Below, piece after piece: positions 25,601-35,219 of a stretch of DNA of 64,000 bases. Both the position numbers and the translations under genes were made by a program. The stretch is taken from assembly GCA_019155185.1 (NCBI GenBank), contig CM032811.1, forward strand, positions 2,596,287 to 2,660,286, read 5' to 3'. The notes beneath the pieces are model-generated. The model had not been told where the DNA came from. It ran no database searches and saw only the letters and a list, made by a program, of their open reading frames with translations. Every line of letters begins with the position of its first letter. Positions within the stretch are counted from its first letter, which is position 1. This stretch comes from Beaufortia kweichowensis. Lineage: Eukaryota > Chordata > Actinopteri > Cypriniformes > Gastromyzontidae.

Positions 25601-28600
25601 CGATCATAGAGAAGCACACGGTCCAAAAAAGAAAAACTCAAGCCTTATCCTGTCATCATCTCAAAAAAAAAAAAAGAGACAAACATCAGCACAACCATAT
25701 AGCGGTAGCAACAGTTTGACATCGTTGCTGGTCTTGTGGAAAATGAATGATTGGGGTCCAGCTCCCTCCCACTGGTGAGTAGTTCACCATGGCAACCACA
25801 TATATCATAAAAGGATTCTTTTGTGACAAACCAGGCATTGAGAGCAGCAAGAAATGGTGAAAATGGAAATAGTTTTCACAGAACTAGGGAGCGAAAAAAA
25901 TACAAAAGAAAGTGAACATAATAGGTGACTTGTGATAGGCCTCAACTTTGCAGAAAAATACTTTAAGAAAAACTACTACCTATTGTTAATATCATATAAA
26001 CAATCTGTGTATATAGGCTATATTTAACAAGTTGTGCATATATCACAACATATTTCATAAACCACATATAAATGAATAAATAGCAAACCTCCGGGAACCC
26101 CCTTCCTCTCTGTGCATGTTGCCTGGAGAAGGCGCCACGAGACATGCCTTAAATTGGGCCCTATATAATTCATTTATTTTTCCCAAATTCTATTTTATTT
26201 TTTCCAAAATTCCATTTTTTTATGATTAACAGTTTGTTACGTTAACAGTTTGCATTAAAAAAAAGTACATTTTGGTAGTGTTTTTCCTAACCTGCCACTG
26301 TCTGCTCTGAATGTGTGCGCGCACGTAAACCCTCATCTGATGCACAGAGAGTAGAGTCAGGGGTAACAGAGATAGCGCTTTACCATTTTCACACATTCTC
26401 ATACACAAACGACATTGCGGAAAATTAAGTTAAAGGTGTGTGTGTTAGTGTACTTCCAGATGAAGATTGGTCAAAAACGGCCGGTTGCCAATCGCGTTTT
26501 TTAAATTTTGCCAAGATTCAGATTTTAAAGATCCGTGCTATACAGCAAAATCCGTTTTCATGTCTGGATTCCGCGATTCTGTCTGCGTATTCTGCATCGC
26601 GTAAATCATAGGGCCCTACTTAAAGTTGGCCCGAACTTGTGGGAACAAAGACCCTTTTAAACAGAGGTTTCCACCCTAAATAATGCACTTACTGCAAACA
26701 ACTATTACTATCACAGATTATGGACACTACAACAATGTGTTTTAGAGCAGTTGCGTGCATTAACATGCTGGACATCAGTGCTTCCGTTTCATGCCATGTC
26801 ATTCAGAACTAACGGAAAAATGGGTCATAACCGGTTAAAAATAGTATTTAAATGAAACTTTGTTTACAGGATCCTTGCTTTGGTCCAAAAGAGTTGGGAC
26901 ATAAGTCTGCATTGACAAGACTAGGACATTTGTTTAAAATGAACAGGTACAGAACAGCCGGATACAGATGTGAAGGAGGGTTACTTTTGTTTGGTATTCA
27001 GTTCAATAAGCATTTTCTTTAAGGTTAAAAGAAATGACCTTGTATTCTTTAGTAAATAATGCAATCAAGTTTTTTCATGTATATTTTATTCAGTTTGGTT
27101 TACATCCAGTATACGCTAATTTTATGTTGGAAATAATTGTTCCAATTACATGGAACCACTGTCCATGATTAAACCACGCTAAGCAAAAGTGTTTTTAAGT
27201 GTATTTATGAAAGCTTCAATATGATTTAAATTAGAACTATCATGGTAAATCAACTTTTATAAGTTGTTTGAATATTATTGTGTGTCAGCAGTGTGTCTAC
27301 ACAACGAGCCTATTGTGATAAAAACCCATCAACTCGTTTTGTTTTAGTCCTTATAAAACCTCAACAGTCTAACAAAATGCTTTGTTGGCGCTAAATTATG
27401 TATCCTACATTACTAACAACCGGTCGCTACACAACCGATGAACTGCTGTATTATTTACTGCTTATGATAGTTTCCACCCCTAGTCAGCTGCACACAGACT
27501 GCCGAGACCCGGTTTAATACCCGTCTCTGCAAGTCTTTTCTTTTGTGCTATGCTGATATAGGCAACCACAGTTACACTACAGAGCGGCTGTAGTGATGAC
27601 AATGTCTTGTAAACAAATGCGTTTCTTGTGTTTTGTGGTTGGATGTAAGTCTAAAGAGAAAAGTCATCATTTACTCCTGACATCCGAGCCCCTGAAGACG
27701 CAGTGGATTAGTAGTAGCGCATTCGCGTACGGTCTCTGATCTCTCTCTCTTTCCAGAAAGGGGCGGAGCTTTCTTAAACACACACTCTTGCATACACAAA
27801 ACACAAAACCTTGCATACTTGATGAGCATAAAAAAATTAACATTTAGGCAGCAAAAAACGCAAAACCTTTGCTATGGGTAAGCCCAGCATTTATACTACT
27901 CCAGAGTTTTTGACCCTCGAAAACAGAGATATCTGGAAAAGCTGCAGATCCCGTTTTAGTTTAAAAACTCTGGATCTGCGTTTCTGTGTAAACGGTCGGA
28001 AATGTAGCCCTTTAAAAAAAAGGTGTGGCTGCCCACATTCGCTCACTGATAGTATCTTCTGTATCACTGCATATGCATGTGAAACTCATGTGGACTCGTG
28101 ATTAGATGATAAATCCATGGGAAATGTGTGTTTTTTTCTGTAAGAGAACATTGCATAAGATATAAAGATATTGCATATAAATGTATTTTAAATGTATAGA
28201 AATGTTTTTGCCATACTGCACTGGCAGATTTTATATTTCTATACATTTAAAATACATTTATATGCAATATCTTTATATCTTATGCAATGTTCTCTTACAG
28301 AAAAAAACACACATTTCCCATGGATTTATCATCATTACTATGCCAACTTCAAATATTATTGTGTACAATGGGAACCCACTTTAGGGCTAGAAAACATGTT
28401 CTTCGTAAAATTTAATTTATATACTTTATTTGCAGTATATGTCTAATGTCTTTTGAACACTTGTGGAAACTCAAACAGACAACATCAGATTAACATAATT
28501 ATCTACATTGCCCTTGCAAATTAGCACCCCTTATTTGGGACATGAGTAAATTAAAGTCTCTGTGTTTTAACAGACACAACAGAAAAATGCTGTGGTCAGA

Positions 28601-29535
28601 CTAGACCTTTTTATTCCATTGACTTGGAAATGCAAGCTTCTGGGTAAAATTTTGTATTTTGATGCATGCCAACAGTCAAGATTGGTGGATCTGTATCATG
28701 ATATATAATTTGCGTATTTGTATCATGATCTTGACATTTTACATTCAAGAAAGTCTAATGTGACCGCAGCATTACTTTTAGTTCAGTTACTGAACTTAAT
28801 TTAAAAGTTACTGATTGATCTTTAGTCAAAAGATACATATCGCTTTAAACACTGCCCATAATGTATTACAGGCTTGTATATTTAGACCCGTGTACGTTTC
28901 ATTTGACATATATACTTGCCAAGTAAAAAAACTGCACTTGAAACGGCACTATACATGGCCAGCAAATTGAAAGAGGGTCGTTTTATGCTGCAGTCACACT
29001 AGACTTTCTTAATGTGAATTTTTTACGCAATCCCCTGTGTATATGGGTCACGTGATACGAATTCGCGGGTTAGTGTATTCAAACAATGAAACAAAAAGTC
29101 TAGTGTGACCACAGGATTAATATGGTTTATTGTCTAGATTCTTTTGATTTAAGCATTCAACATGACCTGGACATATCCTGATATCCCATTGTCACTAGAT
29201 TCAAGGTAGGCATATTAAGCAAGCAGGAAGGAAATGTTCATACCAACTAAAGACATAGTCCATAAATTTCATATAGTAATGTAATACACTGGACAGTAAG
29301 CAATGTACACATACAAATAAGGACTAATTTTAATAAAAATGTCAGGTACTCACGCAGTCTCCAGTTTTTTAAACTCAGGGATGGGGTCGGTTTTCTTGCG
29401 AAATATAAACCAGTAGATGAGCAAGCCAGCGATGAGAGAGAAGAGGAAAATGTCTAGGTTACTGAAGAGAGACTCATTTTCATCCATCAGCTCCGGCTGA
29501 GTGGAAGGCTCAGGCTGTGTGTCTGCCATATTCAT
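13633..29535 (-). CDS. por: NADPH-cytochrome P450 reductase
   Basis: ER-membrane diflavin enzyme passing electrons NADPH to FAD to FMN to microsomal P450s. Coding exons: 29354-29535, 22543-22591, 21900-22028, 21611-21760, 20707-20831, 18863-18952, 18546-18644, 18269-18385, 16623-16741, 16331-16512, 15013-15162, 14546-14813, 14027-14172, 13851-13936, 13633-13777. They sum to 676 residues from the ATG at 29529 (two more from 29535; MNMAD or MAD), close to mammalian POR. Order: acidic N-terminus and one membrane anchor (DIFLFSLIAGLLIYWFIF), FMN domain (GSQTGTAEEFAN, MATYGEGDPTDNA, ALGNKTYEHYN), connecting domain, FAD domain (ARYYSIASSSK, KGVATNWL), NADPH domain (IGPGTGIAPFMGFIQERGW, YFGCRHKEEDFLYREEL, CGDARNMARDV) and the terminal DVWS whose Trp stacks on FAD. 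All junctions are in frame with GT-AG ends. A teleost duplicate (pora/porb) cannot be told apart here. Confidence 0.96.
15353..15402. repeat. SINE core fragment (DANA/V-SINE type)
   Basis: 'tttagcagacgctcttatcc' followed by aaagcaactt matches the conserved core of cyprinid SINEs. Short fragment in a por intron. Similar cores are at 1800, 18150, 53115 and 53610. Confidence 0.55.
15761..16020. repeat. Tandem duplication, two units of about 127 bp
   Basis: A unit starting gtctgtatgggtttttttca at 15761 recurs at 15888. Both contain aatatgaacagcgcttactt and an AT-rich run 'tataaatatttgtatataat'. The copies differ by single bases (ttgaacc/ttgaaca, gttaatgc/gttaacgc) and by an AT-tract expansion in the second. 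Located in a por intron between 15163 and 16330. Confidence 0.85.
17600..17900 (+). mobile_element. Degenerate L2-like LINE fragment
   Basis: Broken plus-strand frames read LTG.PPCTFITKTYYS.SKMQQLE and, after it, a stretch at the place of the usual HITPLL..LHWLPV run near the end of L2-type reverse-transcriptase ORFs ('cactgcactggttacccatt'). Multiple stops. In the 1.5-kb por intron 16742-18268. Identification rests on recalled LINE consensus only. Confidence 0.4.
18130..18235. repeat. SINE fragment (DANA/V-SINE type)
   Basis: 'catttatgcatttgacagac' then acttttatcaaagc, followed by 'taaccactgagctacagg', a tRNA-like segment. Same family core as the fragment at 15353. It abuts por exon 18269-18385. 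Confidence 0.6.
18959..18984. repeat. por: (CA)n microsatellite at a por splice acceptor
   Basis: A run of about 13 CA dinucleotides (plus strand) begins six bases beyond the exon boundary at 18952. On the transcribed sense strand it is a (TG)n tract occupying the polypyrimidine/branch position just before the acceptor 'catag'. Confidence 0.9.
19353..19622. mobile_element. Long-palindrome MITE with cactgtaaaaact ends
   Basis: Left end tacactgtaaaaact, right end the reverse complement, with inner arms that also pair (ggaaccatttgg with ccaaatggttcc; ggcacaccg..gaaccgtcag with ctgacggttc..ggtgtggc). About 268 bp with no coding capacity. The CACTG start suggests an EnSpm/CACTA-like non-autonomous element. 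In the por intron 18953-20706. Confidence 0.8.
21024..21184 (-). mobile_element. tRNA-derived SINE
   Basis: On the minus strand an A box TGGCTGAGTGG (21164-21174) is followed about 50 bases later by a B box GAGTTCAAATCCC (21104-21116), the internal polymerase III promoter of a tRNA-like head. The body then runs 'ctaccctctctctcatccca' and 'cacttcctgtctcattacac'. The same body occurs at 58070-58205 and in part at 53740-53790 and 54840-54905. In the por intron 20832-21610. Confidence 0.8.
22693..23180. mobile_element. Non-autonomous DNA element copy (shared with 27224-27900)
   Basis: Begins ttaaagtagaactattatgg, holds a (CT)n run (22745-22769) and then 'gaagggggcggagatc', followed by 'ccaaaaccttcacatattta' and 'atgagcctg'. 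The copy at 27224-27900 repeats these landmarks in the same order (ttaaattagaactatcatgg, CT run, gaaaggggcggagctt, aaaaccttgcatacttgatgagc). The segment 22871-22911 also matches, in inverse orientation, 37025-37080. In the 6.8-kb por intron 22592-29353. Confidence 0.6.
26152..26617. mobile_element. MITE with gggccctat ends
   Basis: Left end gggccctatataatt, right end aaatcatagggccc, which is its inverse (gggccctatgattt). About 465 bp, AT-rich at the left and with 'tccgcgattctgtctgcgta' near the right. No coding capacity. Resembles a widespread cyprinid non-autonomous DNA transposon. Confidence 0.65.
27224..27900. mobile_element. Non-autonomous DNA element copy (shared with 22693-23180)
   Basis: Same landmark order as the copy at 22693: start ttaaattagaactatcatgg, later a CT-rich run and gaaaggggcggagctt. 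It also holds 'gtgtgtcagcagtgtgtcta' and 'cacaacgagcc', typical of a fish MITE interior. Right boundary uncertain. Confidence 0.55.
28105..28333. repeat. 99-bp perfect inverted repeat, 31-bp spacer (long hairpin)
   Basis: Left arm 28105-28203 and right arm 28235-28333 are exact reverse complements over 99 bases (gatgataaatccatggg ... tatagaaat). The spacer itself holds tgcca...tggca, so the whole can fold with an 8-base loop. Arm pairing stops abruptly on the outside. Located in the sense of the por primary transcript. Candidates: a very young palindromic transposon (Angel-like), a hairpin RNA source, or an assembly fold-back. Confidence 0.9.
28586..28773. mobile_element. MITE copy 1 with aatgctgyggtcaca ends
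   Basis: Left end aatgctgtggtcagactaga; right end tctaatgtgaccgcagcatt, its inverse with three mismatches. 188 bp, non-coding. A second copy with the same ends is at 28984-29120. Confidence 0.8.
28984..29120. mobile_element. MITE copy 2 with the same terminal repeats
   Basis: Left end ttatgctgcagtcacactag; right end ctagtgtgaccacaggatta, its inverse with few mismatches. 137 bp, with an internal 'gggtcacgtgatacgaattc'. Shorter than copy 1, so internally deleted or a different subfamily. Confidence 0.8.
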
Positions 29536-31556
29536 AAGGAGCACTGCTGGATTGAGAAAGATTCATTTCGGTTAGCGGTTGATTTTTTGACTATAGGGTG
29601 TTTTAAACAAGCTTAGATTTTAGTAAAAGTGGTATCGAAATTGGTATATTTAGTTGTATTTTCAACATACTATTAACTCCTGCATGCTCTTATATCCAAT
29701 TTAACAATATAATCCACATGATGAGTTTTACTTAAAGTAAACTAAAATTAGAAGAATGGTAAAAAACCAAGGTATGCATAAACATTGGGTTCAAGTGTTC
29801 TTTTAAAACAGTATTCATATTACAGCCTAATAAGAGACCCCAAAAAAAAAAACAATATTCAATGATCAGTGGCCTGATATTTAAATGTTGCATAAAACAC
29901 AAAACAGGCATTAAAATGTGTGTACCCAATTTTAAACTTCATGACACTTCTCACTATGCATACAAACACTGTAGGTGTAAACTCTACACATGTTTTATAC
30001 ATGAGGTCCTAGATCTTGTGACTGTCTGCATATACTTGGATGGCTTTTTGTCCCAACACATATAAACATTCATCTCTACAAGGTCTAATTTGAACTGATG
30101 TAACAGAACAATACATATTAATAAGCAAATGCAAATAAGCTAACATGGTATACGAAGTGGGGAAAAAAATGATAGTCACCTATCCATTACACCACTAAAT
30201 ATGGGATGTCACAATATATAGTGGGATGTCAGATAAAACAACAGTTAACTGTTTGATTTAGTTTAGTACATAATTACAATTAGAACGTAGCCTAACATAA
30301 ACAGCAAAACAATCCAAATCAGCCAAAGCAATTTATCATGTTTAGCATTTATTAATCAATTAAGGTCCAACACCACATATTTTACAGACCTTGCTTTAAC
30401 AGTTTTGCCTACACATTACTGATGTACCAGTTCTGAACTGCATATTACAACTATAGCAACTGGTCTCTAGGCCAAACCACCTTTGCAGTACAATTCCCTA
30501 AAGACCTCAACAGTTGTATTCAAAACACACATTAGCAATCTGCATTGTACATGTAATGCAAGGCTGTAAAATAACCCACATGAACTTACTGTGAAGATCT
30601 CACATGCAAAAAAATGTGACAATGCGAAATAGGGAAGAGGAAAACTTGTGATGTACAGCAATGACTGTGCAGTCTTCATGCTCACATAATAAAAATAAAT
30701 GTATGTCATCTCAATCCTTTAGAAATCTGCTGTGTCAGGATTAGATACAGGACATGAACATGCTGAAACATTTCAATATGCTCTGAACTTAAATGACACA
30801 GCAGGACATTTATCTGGCAATTTAAATCTTTAGATAAACCATCTAGAGATATCTAGAGAAACGAAGCTATTTGAGGCCAATCACTAGGCTTTTATGAGCT
30901 AATTTCATATAAAAGCAGATCAATACTTTAGTTCAACCTAATAAGATCTAATAAAAATGTAAGATTTTTCATAAATTGTATGCATCTGGTCCCTGTGGTA
31001 TTTTTATGTTACAAGCATGTCTGTATTTGGTTAATATTTGTCAACTGGTGTCCAGAGAAGACCACATCTTTACATTTAAAATACATACGAATCAGTCTTT
31101 GTTAATATCAACACTACTAATGTCTGTTAGTGTTTATCCCTACACATTCAATTATATATAAAAAATTAGGCCATATAACACAGTTATATTGAATTACAGT
31201 TAGGATATCGGTCGCTTATAAATAGATCGATACTTTAAGTTATACAAAGCACCAAACAGTAAAATAATCTCCTACGATAATATAAATATCATAACACATC
31301 ATATATAATAACATATAAAGTACTAAACAGAAATAAAAGACATATTTGTGGTGTAAAGTGTCTGTTGATATGTTTGTTTCAATGAAACAAACAAAAAATT
31401 AAGAATACAGTACAGCGAATACAACTTTAGCCGCATTTCAATGTGCACATTTACGTTATTATACAACACCAAATGTTAGGTTAAGATCTTTGTTAGGTTG
31501 ATATTAACACAAAACGCTGAATTTTAAAACAATGAAAGTTTTAGAAAAGCTCCTAC

Positions 31557-31600
31557 CTGCTTTCTTCAGTGACAAGCAACTCACTGGATGCGGAAACTTG
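31557..31600 (-). other. por: por non-coding first exon
   Basis: A splice donor reading gaaagcAG|gtaggag on the minus strand ends at 31557, about 2 kb upstream of the coding-start exon, whose acceptor (ccag at about 29546-29549) has no ATG before it. This fits an untranslated first exon as in mammalian POR. Its 5' end is not visible; the CRE palindrome at 31599 sets a likely upper bound. Confidence 0.6.
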
Positions 31601-31606
31601 ACGTCA
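31599..31606. promoter_or_regulatory. por: Perfect CRE palindrome TGACGTCA in the por promoter
   Basis: TGACGTCA is the full CREB/ATF site, about 40 bases upstream of the por first-exon donor, with 'cggaaac' (ETS-like) beside it. Likely part of a TATA-less core promoter. Binding not shown. Confidence 0.5.
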
Positions 31607-31619
31607 TCGCTTCGTCATA

Positions 31620-32820
31620 CACGTTGGACCAGTCCATTTCGCTAAGAGAGGGCGTCTATATTTCTTATTTAGATTTATTTAAGTGAATTTACAATGTCAT
31701 GGTTATCCGTTGTTACTTTTTTATAGATTGAAAGTCTATACATTATATATAAGTCTATATCTATATATTCTATGTTTTCTTTTTAATGTCACAATGGAAT
31801 ATAAAATATTAATATCAATCTAAACTCCACCCGGTCATGCAGTGAAAGAATCCAGAAAAGTTAAACGTGCAACGTAAAATAATCAATCTCAAAGTGCAGC
31901 GTGTAAAGGGTGAGGGTTATGCAATCATGGGGATTGTACAACATGTCTTTATGTCCATGAATCCGTAGTAACCTTTCCACTGACGTGTTAAGTAAAAAAG
32001 CAAGTAAAAAAATCACATCATCTTACAACTCTTTATATCCACCTGAAACGCATGCCTCGAGTAATTACTTAACCTGTTACTCAAAAAGTAGATAAATGTA
32101 AATCTTGTAATGTTACAAAAGTGATCGTATGGACAACACTTTAATTTATTAACGAATTAATTCTTAAGTTTTCTCAACCAAATACCAACAGTTTTATTTT
32201 CATAAAAAACGTTGAACACAATAATTTTTCTAAGCTATTCAATCAATGTGGGGTTATAAAGATGCCATGGTAATAATATTTGCCGTGTTGTCTGTACGCC
32301 CATTGACTTTTTCTCCTAATTACCAATTGTTAGGATTAGAAGTTGTTGAAGGAATTAATAGAACTGAACGGTGTTTTCAAAAAGTGAAATGAAGCCCGTT
32401 TAACTCATTGTGCACTATACCCACATCATACACTCGCGAACAATAATTAAACGTCGTGCTGATGATATGTACCCAATAGAATCATTATAGAATACATCAT
32501 GCACTGTATAATACGTTATGAATAATTAAAAGATGGTGTCCAATAAACAGTCATGTGTTTATTAAAAACTGTAAAACAGTGTAAGTGAAACGGCATTCTC
32601 ATTCAGCACAACTGTCTATGGTTCTTTGCGTTTTCAGTGTAGTCAGGGGCAAAAAACAATGGGCCAAAGCGGTTCATACGGAGTCTGTCGATAGTCCTCC
32701 TGACCTCCAGTGGCGCTGTGGCGACAATAACGCGTAGTATTGTCAGATTTCAGGTGCAAAGAAGACGCATAGGAAAAGTCAGAGCAGTGAATTGTCACGT
32801 GAAGCTTATTAGATTCAAAC
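31620..32820. other. por/sbds divergent intergenic interval
   Basis: About 1.2 kb between two genes pointing away from each other. 32050-32130 looks like a degenerate copy of the fish repeat at 3524. The sbds-proximal 32640-32820 is relatively GC-rich and holds TCACGTGA (32795-32802) 19 bases before the sbds ATG. No coding exon. Confidence 0.5.
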
Positions 32821-34853
32821 ATGTCAATATTTACACCTACCAACCAAATCAGACTAACAAACGTCGCCATTGTGCGAATAAAGAAAGGAGGAAAACGATT
32901 TGAAATAGCGTGTTATAAAAACAAAGTGATGAGCTGGAGATCTGGCGCGTAAGTGTGGAGACGCTGAATATATGATGATTAAGCGTTTATATTCATGTTT
33001 TGTGTTCATTTGTACCTTGTATACAGCACCATTATAACTGTGATCGTTCAAAAACAGTGAGAAAGACCTTGATGAAGTCCTGCAGACAAACAGCGTATTT
33101 GTAAATGTGTCTAAGGGTCAAGTGGCGAAGAAAGATGACCTGTCAAACGCTTTTGGCACAGATGACTTAACAGAGATATGCAAACAGGTTAGTTTGCTGT
33201 TATGGACAGGTTTTGTTTCATCTGATCTGCTCAGGATGTTCTGTGCTTATGAAGAGAATGTGTATCCTCCTTCTGCTGTCAGTTTACATTTTATTTATTT
33301 CCAGATTTTAGCAAAAGGAGAACTACAGGTGTCAGACAGGGAGCGACAGAGTCAGCTGGAGCAGATGTTTCGGGATATTGCGACCATCGTGGCAGAAAAA
33401 TGTGTGAATCCTGAGACCAAACGTCCCTACACAGTGAGCCTCATAGAGAGAGCAATGAAAGACGTGCACTACTCCGTTAAGGCAAACAAAAGCACTAAAC
33501 AGCAGGTTAGTAGACTGCTTGATCCTGTGAAATCTTTTTGTACACAGTGAATAGTGATGAAACAGCAAATTAAAATGGTCATTCATAATAATTGATAGAG
33601 AGCGCCGTCAGAGACTAATAAAGGCCAATGTTACCCCCTTCAGGCACTAGAGGTGATCAAGCTGTTGAAAGAATCCATTCAGATTCAGAGAGCTCATATG
33701 CGGCTACGCTTCGTCTTGCCAGCCAAGGAGGGGAAGAGAATAAAAGAAAAGCTCAAACCATTAGTAATAATGGTGGAGAGTGAGGATTTTGATGATCAGC
33801 TTGAGATGGTAAGTGTTTTAGGGCTCAATTTTAATAAATTCATTCCATTGTATATTCATACCTTCATGAATAAATGGGTAAAAAAGTTATTAGTCAACAT
33901 GACAATTACATTCGTTCATTAAATAGATACGAAGCAGTAGAGGGAAACGGGAAGTTTATATACAGCAGTGTGACTATGAGATAAAAGTGAAAGAGCACCA
34001 AAACAATGTTTTTTAAAAAGTAGATTTTTTGTTTCTGTTAAAAGAGCTGTGCATTAAGAGTGCATTAATAGATTACAATCAATTGCGTGTGGTGAAGGAG
34101 ATGTGTTGTTGCTTGAAAGTAGTTGGCTATTCTGTAAGGGTTAGGAATATGCACACAGGGATGAACCAGGACTAAAATCAGCCTTGGACCTTTACTGGTC
34201 CACCACAACCCACTAAGAATAATCTGCCACTATAGAATCATGCATACAAAATATTTGGGACATTTAGTTTTTAGGGTGTTTTCACATCTGTAGGTCGGTT
34301 CATTTGGTCCGGACCATAGGCAAAATAATATACACTGTAGCATTTTTCCACCGTTTTGGTTCCTTTTTATACCACACTGACTCCTCTGATCCGTACCAGA
34401 TAAAACGAACCAAAATGCAGTCACGTGACAACATCCACATCACTCGTTGGTCAGATCTTTCTTGAACTTAATTCCCGAACTGCTTTTCGATTGGTCAGAA
34501 TTTGCAGTTTGGTCTGTTCTGGGTCGGATTGCGTTCTCACCACAAAGCGTACGTTGAAAGCGTACCGAGACCAACTCTTCAAGCAGGTCTCGGTACGCTT
34601 GTTTGGTCCGCTTTTGGTGCACACCGGAGTGCAATTGCTGCATTCACACCTGCCCAAGCACAGTATACATACAGTATATTGTCCATGCATTTGAGTTACT
34701 GCAATGTTGTCCTTCTCTTTCTAGGTGTGTTTGATTGATCCTGGCTGCTTTCGAGAAATTGATGAGCTCATCCGATGTGAGACTAAAGGAAAGGGAACGC
34801 TGGAGGTGCTCAGTCTCAAAGATGTGGAGGAGGGAGACGAGCGACTCGAATAA
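32821..34853 (+). CDS. sbds: SBDS ribosome maturation factor
   Basis: Works with the GTPase EFL1 to release eIF6 from pre-60S subunits in the cytoplasm; loss causes Shwachman-Diamond syndrome in human. Exons 32821-32948, 33058-33187, 33305-33505, 33644-33808 and 34725-34853 give 250 residues, the same as human. Start MSIFTPTNQIRLTNVA at the first ATG. Domains: N-terminal FYSH domain (about 1-95), central helical domain (about 96-170; RAMKDVHYSVKANKSTKQQ, RAHMRLRFVLP) and C-terminal ferredoxin-like domain (CLIDPGCFREIDELI, ending KDVEEGDERLE). The first two exons total 258 nt, so the intron 2 donor falls at the same codon as the human disease splice site c.258+2, here an intact gt. All introns GT-AG. 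Convergent with dock10. Confidence 0.98.
34270..34665. mobile_element. Degenerate TIR-type element in sbds intron 4
   Basis: Contains 'gttttcacatctgtaggtcg', 'ttcatttggtccggacc', 'cgtaccgagacc' with its inverse 'ggtctcggtacg' (34560-34600), and an end 'tgcattcacacctgccc'. This is the style of fish hAT-like MITEs with 'gtgctttcacac' ends. The frames in both strands across it are not genes. Confidence 0.5.
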
Positions 34854-35026
34854 CATCTTAATCTGCCTCTTTAACACATCTGCTTTATTGCTGATTCATT
34901 CATATAACAAACTTTTTATTTCATTTTTTATTTATATCACTTTATTATAACCTTTCAACATGTGCAAATTGAATAACAACTATCAGAAATAACTGGAGTA
35001 ATATTTAATGGTAAGTAAATGACAAA

Positions 35027-35219
35027 AAATAAAAAACGAGTAAAAAAGCTCAAATAGAAGCTTTGGCTTTGGTTGAAAAATAAAATAAAAAATTACAGCG
35101 TATCATATTTTTATATTTAATATTCATTATTTATATTTAAACGTTATGTTTATATAGGAATGGCAAAACAAGATGTAAATCAACCTCCACTGTTTAAATT
35201 GTGTGCCAAATAAAATAAA
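35027..35219 (+). terminator. sbds: sbds polyadenylation signal cluster
   Basis: Several AATAAA hexamers on the plus strand follow the sbds stop, the clearest at 35209-35214 and 35214-35219 ('ccaaataaaataaaac'). The 3' UTR would be about 180 to 380 bases. Confidence 0.5.

Larger units (their letters stand above)
22592..29353 (-). other. por: Long first coding intron of por
   Basis: 6.8 kb between the membrane-anchor exon and the rest of the protein. Besides the elements listed separately (22693-23180, 26152-26617, 27224-27900, 28105-28333, 28586-28773, 28984-29120), 24377-24404 has 'aaaggattagttcacccaaa', a stub of the MITE family seen at 652. The remainder (23200-26150) holds no coding exon and no repeat I recognise. 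Confidence 0.6.

Noticed and set aside
28181..28446. Plus-strand frames with 'FKIHLYAISLYLMQCSLTEK'
   Set aside because: The same peptide is read from both arms of the 99-bp inverted repeat. No splice signals or family.
31370..31395. Small palindrome tgtttgtttca/tgaaacaaaca
   Set aside because: Short and of low complexity. No supporting context in por intron 1.
34425..34738. Several 60-90-codon frames on both strands in sbds intron 4
   Set aside because: They lie in a degenerate palindromic element and inside an intron whose splicing is clear from the SBDS protein.
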